NCBI RefSeq assembly: GCF_014649115.1
Contig: NZ_BMSK01000039.1
Location: 1-32,172 of the forward strand
DNA: 32,172 nt
Origin: Streptomyces eurythermus
GTDB taxonomy: Bacteria; Actinomycetota; Actinomycetes; Streptomycetales; Streptomycetaceae
Direction of reading: 5' to 3'
The notes under the pieces were generated by a model that was given only the letters and a program-made list of their open reading frames with translations, was not told the DNA's origin and did not search any database. This document shows positions 6,288-14,199 of this stretch, one piece after another. The position numbers and the translations under genes were made by a program. Position 1 is the first letter of the stretch; every line of letters starts with the position of its first letter.

Positions 6288-7559
6288 ATGGACGACAAGA
6301 CCACGTGCTGTGTCGTGGGCGGCGGCCCGGCGGGCATGGTCCTCGGACTGCTGCTGGCCCGGGCCGGGGTCCGGGTGACGGTGCTGGAGAAACACGCCGA
6401 CTTCCTGCGCGACTTCCGCGGCGACACGGTCCACCCCTCGACCCTGGCCCTGCTGGACGAGCTGGGCCTGGCCGAGCGCTTCGCCCGGCTGCCGCAGCGC
6501 AGGGTCCGCACCGTCCAGCTGCCGGTGGGGGCCGGCCGCGCACCGGTCACGGTCGCCGACCTCTCGGTCCTGCGCGGCCCCTACGACTACGTGGCGATGG
6601 TGCCCCAGTGGGACCTGCTGGACCTGCTGGCCGAGGAGGCCCGGCGCGAACCGTCCTTCGAACTGCGGATGAACACCGAGGCGACCGGGTTCCTCGTCGA
6701 GTCCGGGCGGGTCACCGGGGTGCGCTACCGCGCCGCCGACGGCCGCACCGGCACCTTGCGCGCCGTCCTCACCGTGGCCTGCGACGGCCGTGGATCGCTG
6801 GCGCGCGCCCGGCCGGAACTGCGGCTGCGCCGCTTCGCCTGCCCCATGGACGCCTGGTGGTTCCGGCTGCCGCGGCGCGACGGCGACCCGTCCGGGCTCG
6901 TCGGCAGCGCCGGTGACGGCCTGCTGACCGCGATGATCGACCGAGGCGACTACTGGCAGTGCGCGGCGCTCATCCCCAAAGGCAGCGACGCCGAGCGCCG
7001 CGCCGCCGGCCTCGACCGCTTCCGGGCCGACTGCACCGCCGCCGTCCCCTGGCTCGCCGACCGCACCCAGACCCTCGGGTCCTGGGACGACGTCAAGCTG
7101 CTCGACGTCCACCTGGACCGTCTGCGCCGCTGGCACCGGCCCGGCCTGCTGTGCATCGGCGACGCGGCGCACGCCATGTCCCCGGTGTTCGGCATCGGCA
7201 TCAACCTCGCCGTGCAGGACGCCGTCGCCGCCGCCCGCCACCTGGCCGGGCCGCTGCGGCGGGGGAGGGTGCGGCTGCGCGACGTACGCGCCGTGCAGCG
7301 CCGTCGCCGCCCCACCACGGTCGCCACGCAGGCGCTCCAGCGCGCCGCCCACGCCCGCTTCATCGCACCGGTCCTGCGGGGCGCCCCGCCCCTGGGCGGC
7401 CCGGAGCGCGCCCGGCGCGCCGCGGCCCTGGTCGCCGCGGCGCCCTGGCTGCGCCGCCTCCCCGCGTACTTCCTCGCCTACGGCGCCCGCCGCGAACGCC
7501 CCCCGGCCCCGGCGACCCACCACCGACCGCCGGCCACGGAACACCCCACCAGCCCCTGA
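6288..7559 (+). CDS. FAD-dependent monooxygenase (aromatic hydroxylase type)
   Basis: About 423 residues, soluble flavoprotein of the PHBH-like class A group. Seen: the N-terminal dinucleotide-binding motif CCVVGGGPAGMVLGLLLARAG with a following VTVLEKH, the DG motif ACDGRGSLAR near residue 165, and the GD motif GLLCIGDAAHAMSPVFGIG followed by NLAVQDAV near 285-305. Such enzymes use NAD(P)H and oxygen to hydroxylate aromatic or polyketide substrates; relatives also inactivate antibiotics. The substrate is unknown. ATG 6288 or the adjacent GTG 6285 may be used; AAGGG lies 7-10 bases upstream. The gene stands alone under the promoter/operator at 6215-6261, consistent with induction by its substrate. 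Confidence 0.88.
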   Translation: MDDKTTCCVVGGGPAGMVLGLLLARAGVRVTVLEKHADFLRDFRGDTVHPSTLALLDELGLAERFARLPQRRVRTVQLPVGAGRAPVTVADLSVLRGPYDYVAMVPQWDLLDLLAEEARREPSFELRMNTEATGFLVESGRVTGVRYRAADGRTGTLRAVLTVACDGRGSLARARPELRLRRFACPMDAWWFRLPRRDGDPSGLVGSAGDGLLTAMIDRGDYWQCAALIPKGSDAERRAAGLDRFRADCTAAVPWLADRTQTLGSWDDVKLLDVHLDRLRRWHRPGLLCIGDAAHAMSPVFGIGINLAVQDAVAAARHLAGPLRRGRVRLRDVRAVQRRRRPTTVATQALQRAAHARFIAPVLRGAPPLGGPERARRAAALVAAAPWLRRLPAYFLAYGARRERPPAPATHHRPPATEHPTSP

Positions 7560-7603
7560 CGGCCCACCGTACGGCCACCAGGACGGACTGCGCGGCCAGG
7601 TAA

Positions 7604-7618
7604 CTGACGCCTCGTCAG
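7604..7618. promoter_or_regulatory. inverted repeat CTGACG-CCT-CGTCAG
   Basis: A perfect 6-bp inverted repeat around a 3-bp centre, in the 247-bp gap before the NTPase gene and 45 bp after the monooxygenase stop. TGACG/CGTCA half-sites are common TetR-type operators in actinomycetes, but with a 3-nt loop it could also be a small hairpin ending the monooxygenase transcript. Confidence 0.35.
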
Positions 7619-7721
7619 CGTCGACCGACCTCACCCCGCCCACCCCGGCTCACCCGCCCACCGACGCCCGCCGGTTCGGCCCGGAACATCACCATCTCTC
7701 TTTCGTGTAAGCACCGTTGTC

Positions 7722-7743
7722 GGAACAGAAGGCTCCGTGTTCC
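7722..7743. promoter_or_regulatory. inverted repeat GGAACA-N10-TGTTCC before the NTPase operon
   Basis: GGAACA at 7722-7727 and TGTTCC at 7738-7743 form a 6-bp inverted repeat spaced 10 bp, one DNA turn between arms. A further GGAACA lies at 7683-7688. The site is about 65-85 bp before the NTPase start, a sensible operator position. The same half-site forms the palindrome at 1759-1772. Confidence 0.35.
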
Positions 7744-7806
7744 ACTAATCTCCTTCCGCCACAACGATCACCCGCTCCCGGGCGGGAGAGCCATCCAGAG
7801 GGATCC

Positions 7807-9975
7807 GTGTGTGATGACCTGGGGTTCGAGAGGCTCCTCGGCGAGGAGGGCTTCTTCGCGCGCGTGCTCGGGCGGTCACCCTCGGGTGCCGGCCGTGAAC
7901 CGCTGTACGGCCCCGACATCCCGGTCGTGCTGCTCACCGGCGGCCCCGGCATGGGCAAGGGCCGGCTGCTGCGCGCCGTACGGGACCGTTTCGCCACCAA
8001 GCTGCCGGTGATCTATCTGGACTGCGGCTCATCGGTCTACGCCGACCGGGCCGAGCCGGAGCCCGGTGCCCGCTCGGCCGCCACCGAGGTCCTGGTCGAG
8101 GCCGCCCGCCGGCTGTCCACCTGGCAGGGCACGGGCGGCTCCTTCACCTTCCCCCGCCTCTTCGCGGGCCTCGCGATGATCGCCACCGGTGTCGCGGACG
8201 GCACCCCCGAGGCGGTCGCGGCGGAGGTCGAACGGTACGCGGAGTTACCCCAGCGGCAGCGCTTCCGCGGCCTGGGCACCGGCGACTTCTGGCGCGGCGC
8301 CCTCCTCGGCGCCATCCGGAACCTGCTGGCCACCCTGTCCGGCCAGGCCCTCGACCCGTACTCCGCCGCGGTGAGCACCGCGCTCGTGGACGCCCTCGTC
8401 TCCGGCCTGGCACCCCGCGGCAAGGCCGAGATGGCCCGTGTCTACGGCGCCTACCCCGGCGCGGCCGGCCAGCCCGAGCACGGCCTGCGCGACCTCGCCG
8501 CCGACTTCAAGGCCGGCGGCGAGGGGCGGGAGGTGGCCGAGCGCTTCCTCTTCCAGGCACTGCGCGAAGACCTGGAGGCCGCCTACACGGGCGCGGTCGG
8601 CTGGCTGCGCCGGGTCGGCCGCCCCGCCGTGCTGCTGGACCGCGCCGAGTCGCCGCTGGGCGAGCAACTGCTGCGCGCCGTGCTGATCGACCGCCGCGAC
8701 GGGCAGCGCGACCGCGTGGTGATCGTCGGCACCGCGCGCCGCGCGGACGGCGGCGCCTTCCTGTACGAGGGCCTGCCGCCCCAGTGGGTACCGGCCCCGG
8801 CGGAGTTCCGGCCCGCCGACGGCTCCCCGCCCGCGTGGTCCCGGCGCACCGACGCCACGGCGGGCCGGGCGCCGCTGGCCGACGGGGTCCTGCTGCTGCG
8901 GATGCCCCTGCTCACCGGCGACCAACTGCGCCGGGAGACCGAGCGCAGACAGCGGCGCGCCGAGCCGGAGGGCGGCACCAACCGCCGCCGTGTCGACGCC
9001 GCCGTGGCACGGCTGAGCGGCGGACGCCCGCACACGGTGATCCGGCTGGCCGAGGCCGCCGCCGCCTTCCGCATGCCGGCGGACGCCAACGACCGGGCCA
9101 TCCTGGACGCCCCGCTGAACGTCCCCGGCGACGGCGCCGCCGAGCGGCCGGTGGCCGAGGTGCTGCTGCGCGAACTCGTGCTGGACCAGCTCCCGGTGCG
9201 GCTGCCGGCCGAGCACCACGACCACTGGCTCGACCTGCTCACCCATCTGTCGGTGGCGCACGACACCGAGTGCGCGGACGTCCTGCTCCGTCACCACCAG
9301 CGGGGCCGCGTCCACCGGCTGACGGCCCATCACATGGAGCAACTGCTCACCGACACCGGATGGCCCGCCTGCGAACGGCACTTCATCGGGGACTTCGGCC
9401 TGCGCCAGCTGCTGGTGCACCGGCTGTACGCGTTACAGCCCGACGGCGCCGCCTGGTACGCCGACCACCACCTGCTGCGCGACCACTACACCGGGCGCGC
9501 GGCGGACGAGGCGGCGCCGAGCGGGGCCGCCTTCCACTCGGTCACGGCCCACCGGATGAACCACCACCTGGTCTCCGGCGGGGTCGACGACGTGGTCCGG
9601 TACCTGGCCGGCACACTGCCCGGCCGGCCCCGGGAATGGTGCGCGGAGCTGCTGGAGATCGCCCAGGCGCCGTACCCGTCGGGCGCGGACACCCGCCGGG
9701 AGCGCGCCCAGGGACTGGTCGCGGTGGACGGACCGGCGTTGCGCCGCAAGGTCGACCAGCTGCTGCACGCGGTGTGGCTGTGCGAGGAGCGGACCAGGCC
9801 CACCGGCCGGGAGACCGCCCGCACGCTGGCCCAACTGCTGGACCTCCTTTCGATCATGGAGTTCGAGGGCGCCGGACAGCTGGGCCGGACCGCCACCGAG
9901 TGGAGCGGGCTGGCGGAGAACGACCAGCCGTTGCTCCGCTGCACCTGCACCGATCAGCTCGGGCGAAGGAGATGA
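7807..9975 (+). CDS. large P-loop NTPase, paired with an anchored binding protein
   Basis: About 722 residues, no signal peptide or membrane segment, so cytosolic. Walker A is clear: VVLLTGGPGMGKGRLL (residues 40-55, Lys51). A likely Walker B is RPAVLLDRAES (Asp278), followed by RVVIVGTARR, which may be a sensor strand. About 220 residues separate Walker A and B, more than in ordinary AAA+ domains. The rest (about 370-722) is helical, rich in Arg/Glu/His, without recognisable repeats. The layout recalls STAND-type signalling ATPases, but no named domain could be assigned beyond the P-loop. GTG 7807 is chosen over an upstream TTG because GAGGG lies 4 bases before it. The next gene starts 5 bases after its stop. 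Confidence 0.8.
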   Translation: MCDDLGFERLLGEEGFFARVLGRSPSGAGREPLYGPDIPVVLLTGGPGMGKGRLLRAVRDRFATKLPVIYLDCGSSVYADRAEPEPGARSAATEVLVEAARRLSTWQGTGGSFTFPRLFAGLAMIATGVADGTPEAVAAEVERYAELPQRQRFRGLGTGDFWRGALLGAIRNLLATLSGQALDPYSAAVSTALVDALVSGLAPRGKAEMARVYGAYPGAAGQPEHGLRDLAADFKAGGEGREVAERFLFQALREDLEAAYTGAVGWLRRVGRPAVLLDRAESPLGEQLLRAVLIDRRDGQRDRVVIVGTARRADGGAFLYEGLPPQWVPAPAEFRPADGSPPAWSRRTDATAGRAPLADGVLLLRMPLLTGDQLRRETERRQRRAEPEGGTNRRRVDAAVARLSGGRPHTVIRLAEAAAAFRMPADANDRAILDAPLNVPGDGAAERPVAEVLLRELVLDQLPVRLPAEHHDHWLDLLTHLSVAHDTECADVLLRHHQRGRVHRLTAHHMEQLLTDTGWPACERHFIGDFGLRQLLVHRLYALQPDGAAWYADHHLLRDHYTGRAADEAAPSGAAFHSVTAHRMNHHLVSGGVDDVVRYLAGTLPGRPREWCAELLEIAQAPYPSGADTRRERAQGLVAVDGPALRRKVDQLLHAVWLCEERTRPTGRETARTLAQLLDLLSIMEFEGAGQLGRTATEWSGLAENDQPLLRCTCTDQLGRRR

Positions 9976-9980
9976 CGCGG

Positions 9981-11600
9981 ATGCCCAGGTGGAAGAAGAT
10001 CCTCTACGCCCTGCTGGGCACGGCGGCCCTGGTGGCGGGGGGCCTGTTCGGCTGGACCTTCCTCCACCGGCCGGACACCTGCGCGGACGGCGTCGAACGG
10101 ATCGGCGACGAGTGCGTCGGCGTCAACGGCGAGGGCTACGACTTCGGCACCCCGGAGATCAGCGGTGTCGCCCGGGCCATTGCACAGGAGAACAAGAGGA
10201 TCGAGAAGGACCCCCATGTGACGGTGGCGATGATGCTGCCGCTCCAGTCCGGCAGCGAGGCGCTGCGCCGGCAGATACGCAGCGACCTCCAGGGGGCGTA
10301 CCTGGGACAGCTCCAGGCCAACGAGGGCGAGGGCGAGCCGCCGAGGATACGGCTGGTGCTGGCCAACCCCGGCCGGGAGTACGCGCACCAGGCGGCGGTC
10401 GTGGACACCCTGCTGCGCATGGCCCGCTCACCCGAGGACCGGCTGCGCGCCGTCACCGGCTTCAACCTCAGCCTCGACGCCACGACCGAGGCCGTCGGCC
10501 GCCTGACCGCGCAGAAGATCCCCGTGCTCGCCTCCCGGATCACCGGCGACGGCATCGCGAACGAGGAGGGCCTGGACGCGGTGGCGAAACCGAAGTTCCC
10601 CGGCCTGGCCCGGATCATCCCCACCAATCACGAGGTGGCCCGGGCGCTGGCCGCCTTCACCGGGGGACAGGACCGGGAGGACCGCAGGACGGTGCTGGTC
10701 CACGACACCCGCCAGGACAGTTACAACGAGTCACTGGCCAAGGCGTTCGACAGCATCGAGGAGAAGGGCCCGGCCGGCCCCGCCGAGATGTCCTTCACCT
10801 CCCCGGCGATCGACGAGGCCGGCTCCACCGGCAACCAGTTCACCCAGATCGCCAACAACATCTGCAGCTCCGAGGCCGACACCGTCTACTTCGCGGGGCG
10901 CACCCTGCACCTGCGGCTCTTCGCGCTCAAGCTCGCCGAGGTCGGCTGCGAGAAACGGCACTACACCATCATCAGCGGCTCCGACGCCGCCTCGCTGCGG
11001 CAGTACATGAGCGCGGACGACTGGGACAAGCTGCGCGGCACGGACGGCGAGGCCAAGGTGACGGTGCAGTACGCGGCCCCCGCCCACCCCACGGCCTGGG
11101 AGACCGAGCTGACCGCCTGGCGCAAGGAGTGGCGCAAGAGCCACGGCCGGGAACCCACCGCGAAGGAACTGCCCCAGTACCTCGCGGAGCCCAAGGCGGC
11201 CCTGGACCGTCTGCGGAACCTGATCGACACCGCCCGGCGCGACGGGACCGACCTCGGCGCCACGCCCAGCCTGGAGGACTCCCGCACCATGCTCGTGTAC
11301 GACGGCATGGTCACCATCGGCACCGCGCTGCACCAGGTGCAGAGCGGCCCCGCCGACAAGGTGCCCGGCCTGGAGGAGGTCGGCCAGGAGTGGGTCCGGC
11401 TGAACGCCCAGCACCGGGTGGCGGGCACCAGCGGCCTGATCTGCCTGACCGGCGGCGGCAACCCGTACGACAAGCCGGTGGCGGTGGTCGAACTGGACCC
11501 GGGCCGCAAGGGCGGGGGCACGCTCAAGTACGTCGGCCTGGGCTGGCCCACCGGCACTCCCCAGCCGAGGAACTGCGTCATCCCCAGCAGCACCCCCTGA
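9981..11600 (+). CDS. membrane-anchored periplasmic-binding-protein-like sensor
   Basis: About 539 residues. Residues 7-28 form a single hydrophobic segment after a basic start (MPRWKK), with no lipobox, so a signal anchor with the bulk outside the cell. Next comes a short Cys-containing motif (Cys34 ... ECVGVN, Cys45), probably a disulfide. The body resembles type 1 periplasmic binding proteins of the branched-chain amino-acid type (VTVAMMLPLQSGSE, IPVLASRITGD, RIIPTNHEVARAL, DTVYFAGR, YTIISGSDA, MLVYDGMVTIGTAL). No permease or ABC ATPase gene adjoins it. ATG 9981 is preferred to the ATG at 9972, which overlaps the previous stop, because GGAG then lies 9 bases upstream. It forms an operon with the NTPase. 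Confidence 0.82.
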   Translation: MPRWKKILYALLGTAALVAGGLFGWTFLHRPDTCADGVERIGDECVGVNGEGYDFGTPEISGVARAIAQENKRIEKDPHVTVAMMLPLQSGSEALRRQIRSDLQGAYLGQLQANEGEGEPPRIRLVLANPGREYAHQAAVVDTLLRMARSPEDRLRAVTGFNLSLDATTEAVGRLTAQKIPVLASRITGDGIANEEGLDAVAKPKFPGLARIIPTNHEVARALAAFTGGQDREDRRTVLVHDTRQDSYNESLAKAFDSIEEKGPAGPAEMSFTSPAIDEAGSTGNQFTQIANNICSSEADTVYFAGRTLHLRLFALKLAEVGCEKRHYTIISGSDAASLRQYMSADDWDKLRGTDGEAKVTVQYAAPAHPTAWETELTAWRKEWRKSHGREPTAKELPQYLAEPKAALDRLRNLIDTARRDGTDLGATPSLEDSRTMLVYDGMVTIGTALHQVQSGPADKVPGLEEVGQEWVRLNAQHRVAGTSGLICLTGGGNPYDKPVAVVELDPGRKGGGTLKYVGLGWPTGTPQPRNCVIPSSTP

Positions 11601-11728
11601 CACCGCGGCCCGGCGCGGGGCGTGCCTCACCTCACATATGACCTGGTTCGCACCCCCTCCCGGGCGTGCCGGGCGCCCGGCTACCGTGGCGTGGAGCCCC
11701 TGTACCCCTCACCTCGGACGGCCCGGCT

Positions 11729-12256
11729 GTGCTCACTGACCTGTCCCCCCTGATCGCCGCCACGGCGCGCTGGCTCACGGTCGCCTACCCGCCCAGCGGC
11801 GGCGCGCTCGCCGCCGCGCTGTGCGAGGCGCAGGCCCGGCAGGCGGCGACGGTCGCCGCCCGGCTGCGCTACCCCACCGAGATCGACGCGGGCCTGGTCA
11901 CCCTGGCCGGCCCCGGCGGCGCCGCCCGCCTCGACTGGATCACCGGCGCCGAAGCGGCCGGCGAGCACCCCGCCGAGGAGTGGGCCTGGCGCACCTGGGT
12001 GGACGAGGTCGTCGCCAGCTGGGCCGCCGCGCTGCTCACCGACCCCGAGCTGGCCGCCCTCGCCGTCACCGCGCTCGCCGACGGCGGGCACACCGCCCAC
12101 GCGCCGGCCGAGTACCGCCGGCTGCTCGCCCCCGACGACCGCGACCGCCGCGCCGCGGCTCTGCTCCGCCACCCCGACCTGCTGGCCCCCGTGGCCGCAC
12201 TGCACCAAGACCAGCTCCTGCACCGCCTCACCCCGAACCGCCCGCTCGCGGCCTGA
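11729..12256 (+). CDS. hypothetical soluble protein
   Basis: About 175 residues, alpha-helical, Ala-rich, no membrane segment or signal. I recognise no family. Visible features are LIAATARWLTVAYPPSGG near the N-terminus, a central acidic, Trp-rich stretch (EEWAWRTWVDEVVASW), and a C-terminal HQDQLLHRL. Codon use is strongly G/C-ending throughout. GTG 11729 is chosen because a -10-like TACCGT (11682-11687) would place the transcript start near 11695; an earlier GTG at 11666 lies before that box. It follows the NTPase operon by 128 bp in the same direction and could be linked to it or independent. Confidence 0.6.
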   Translation: MLTDLSPLIAATARWLTVAYPPSGGALAAALCEAQARQAATVAARLRYPTEIDAGLVTLAGPGGAARLDWITGAEAAGEHPAEEWAWRTWVDEVVASWAAALLTDPELAALAVTALADGGHTAHAPAEYRRLLAPDDRDRRAAALLRHPDLLAPVAALHQDQLLHRLTPNRPLAA

Positions 12257-12406
12257 CCCGCGCCCAGCGGGAGACCGCCGCGCAGGCGCACCGGTCCCTG
12301 CCCGGTGCGGAGTGCGGCCCGCCGGACGGGGCCGGACTGCGCCCGCAGCGCCCCCGGGGGCCGGCGGGAGGCGGCCCGACCTGACCGTCGCCGTCCGCGT
12401 GGACCT

Positions 12407-12508
12407 CGCCGCCTCACCGGCCGCCATGGCCCGTGCGTCGAGCCTGCGGGCCAGTTCCTTGTAGCTCAGCCCGGCTTCAGCGATCAGCCCCGCCAGTAAC
12501 GGGTTGCC
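12407..12508 (-). pseudogene. remnant of an XRE/HTH transcriptional regulator
   Basis: One frame reads GNPLLAGLIAEAGLSYKEL then ARRLDARAMAAGEAA. This matches the first helices of the common Streptomyces regulators that begin NxxLRxLxAEAGxSxxxLARxVN. The frame has no start codon before it, and the expected continuation (RYDxTSVxxWLxG) is replaced by unrelated Arg/Thr/Ser-rich residues. It also carries a TTA leucine codon (12497-12499), rare in Streptomyces. It lies 22 bp past the stop of the adjacent YceI gene. It is best read as the decayed N-terminus of a lost gene. Confidence 0.5.
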
Positions 12509-12530
12509 CGTCGGGCGCTCCCGGCGCCGC

Positions 12531-13166
12531 CTACGACGTCGACCGGATCGCGGAGATGTCGAACTGCAGCCGGACCTTCTCGCTCACCATGGTGCCTCCT
12601 GCCTTGAGGCGCTGGTTGTAGACCAGGCCCCACTCGGTGCGGTCGATGGTGGTGGTGCCGTCGAAACCGGCCCGCTCGAAGCCGAACGGGTCCAGAACCG
12701 AGCCGAGGTAGTCGAGTTGCAGGTCGACGGGCCGGGTGACGTCGCGGATGGTCAGGTCCCCGGTCATGCGGAAGGTCTCTCCGCCTTCGTGGACGGTGGA
12801 GGTGCTGTGGAAGGTCATTTCCGGGTACTGGCGCGCGTCGAAGAAGTCGGCACCGATGATGTGCGCGTCCCTTTGCTCCACGCCCGTGTCGACGCTGGCG
12901 ACCCGGATGACGAGGTCGGCCCGCGACTCGGAGGGCTGGGCCCCGTCGAAGTACAACGTGCTGTCGTAATCGGTGAAAGCCCCCCGGACGGTCGTGACCA
13001 TGGCGTGCCGTACGGAGAATCCGATGCGGCTGTGCGGGCGGTCGATCGTCCATCGCCCGGTCAGGGCTTGAAGCGCCGGGTCGAGTGCGACACCCCGGGA
13101 CGTGGCCCCCGCGAGAGCCGGGGGCGGCTCGCTGACGGCGGTCTGGCGTCGGCCGAAGATACCCAT
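12531..13166 (-). CDS. YceI family protein
   Basis: About 211 residues. The YceI lipocalin-like domain spans roughly 38-211: LTGRWTIDRPHSRIGFSVRH, TTVRGAFTDYDSTLYFDG, DAHIIGADFFDARQYPEMTF, GDLTIRDVTRPVDLQLDYLG, and the end LQFDISAIRSTS. YceI proteins bind long isoprenoids such as polyprenyl quinone precursors in a beta-barrel. This copy has a short N-terminus without signal peptide (MGIFGRRQTAVSEPPP), so it is probably cytosolic. The ATG at 13164-13166 is preceded by AAAGGG about 10 bases upstream. A second YceI gene lies 118 bp upstream on the same strand, so the two are probably transcribed together. Confidence 0.9.
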   Translation of the reverse strand: MGIFGRRQTAVSEPPPALAGATSRGVALDPALQALTGRWTIDRPHSRIGFSVRHAMVTTVRGAFTDYDSTLYFDGAQPSESRADLVIRVASVDTGVEQRDAHIIGADFFDARQYPEMTFHSTSTVHEGGETFRMTGDLTIRDVTRPVDLQLDYLGSVLDPFGFERAGFDGTTTIDRTEWGLVYNQRLKAGGTMVSEKVRLQFDISAIRSTS

Positions 13167-13284
13167 GATCGTGAGCCCTTTCCCATCTGAGTGCTCTGTG
13201 CTGCCAAGGTGTCGCCGGGGCGCTGCCCCGATCGGTGACCCCGCCCGAGGTGGATGCGGTCGACGGTGAACCCGCTCCGCAGCG

Positions 13285-14199
13285 TCACTTCGGTGGCGTG
13301 GGCGTGTCGTGGGTGCGGTACATCGCCTGTACGTCCAGCTCCAGTTGGACGGTCGGCCCGACGACGGCGATGCCGCGGGCGAGCATGGAGCGCCAGTTGA
13401 GGGTGAAGTCCTCCCGGTGGAGTTCGGCCTTCGCGAGGGCCGCGCAGCGCAGTTCCTGTTCGTAGCCCCCGTTGATCGACCCGAGGTAGGTGGTGTCGAG
13501 GCCGACGGAGCGGCTGGTGCCGTGCATGCTGAGGGTGCCGTGCAGGGTCCACTTGGAGCCGCCGAGGTGGGCGAACCGGGTGCTGGTGAAGTCGATGTAC
13601 GGGTAGCGTTCGACGTCCAGGAAGTCGGCCGAACGCAGGTGGTTGTCACGGGTGTTGTTGCCCGTGGTGATACTGGAGGCGTCGATGCGCACCGCCACCT
13701 GTGAGTCGGACATGTTCGGAGCGATGCGGATGCTGCCCTGGAAGCGGGTGAACCGGCCGTGGACATGGGCCATGCCGACGTGCTTGGCGATGAACCGGAT
13801 CGCGGTGTGCGGAGGGTCGAACAGCCAGGTACCGGCTGTCGGGAGTTCCAACTGGCGGGCGGGCTGGAGCGCGACTTGTGCGGTGGGCCGAGCCACCCCG
13901 GCCACGATGTCGAGGTTCTCGCGGGCGGGTGACAGGCCCTCGGCCGCGATCATCACGCTGTAGGAGCCGGGTGGCAGCGTGGCTATGAAGTAGCCGTGGG
14001 GGTCCGTGGCGCCACGCGTCGCGATCCGGTGGCTGTCCAGCGCGGTCACGGTGACCTCGGCTCCGCCCATGGGCTGCCCCATGGGATCGAGAACCTCGAA
14101 GCCGAAGGCCCCGGCGCCGGGCGGCAGCGGGACCGAGATGCTCGACGCGGCACCGGAGGCACCACGGGAACGCCGACGACGAAGCAGCCCGAGAGCCAT
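13285..14199 (-). CDS. YceI family protein with N-terminal carboxypeptidase-regulatory-like domain
   Basis: About 304 residues in two parts. Residues about 30-105 form a small beta-sandwich like carboxypeptidase regulatory domains (FEVLDPMGQPMGGAEVTVTA, ATDPHGYFIATLPPGSYSVM). Residues about 120-300 form a YceI domain (GTWLFDPPHTAIRFIAKHVG, RSADFLDVERYPYIDFTS, GTLSMHGTSRSVGLD, LDVQAMYRTH). An Arg-rich N-terminus (LLRRRRSRG) has no clear signal sequence. The ATG at 14197-14199 has AAGGG 8 bases upstream; the earlier GTG at 14208 overlaps that site. The fusion would attach a carbohydrate- or protein-binding module to an isoprenoid-binding barrel. It heads a tandem pair with the shorter YceI gene. 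Confidence 0.87.
   Translation of the reverse strand: MALGLLRRRRSRGASGAASSISVPLPPGAGAFGFEVLDPMGQPMGGAEVTVTALDSHRIATRGATDPHGYFIATLPPGSYSVMIAAEGLSPARENLDIVAGVARPTAQVALQPARQLELPTAGTWLFDPPHTAIRFIAKHVGMAHVHGRFTRFQGSIRIAPNMSDSQVAVRIDASSITTGNNTRDNHLRSADFLDVERYPYIDFTSTRFAHLGGSKWTLHGTLSMHGTSRSVGLDTTYLGSINGGYEQELRCAALAKAELHREDFTLNWRSMLARGIAVVGPTVQLELDVQAMYRTHDTPTPPK

Noticed and set aside
8784..9971. Long rightward frame overlapping the NTPase gene and extending into the next gene's frame
   Set aside because: It is an Arg/Pro/Ala-rich shadow frame within the NTPase gene; only its final part (from 9981) is a real gene, the anchored binding protein.
13167..13766. Upstream extension of the shorter YceI gene's frame
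   Set aside because: It overlaps the second YceI gene in another frame and its residues are Thr/Ser/Arg-rich shadow sequence; the ATG at 13166 begins the natural protein.
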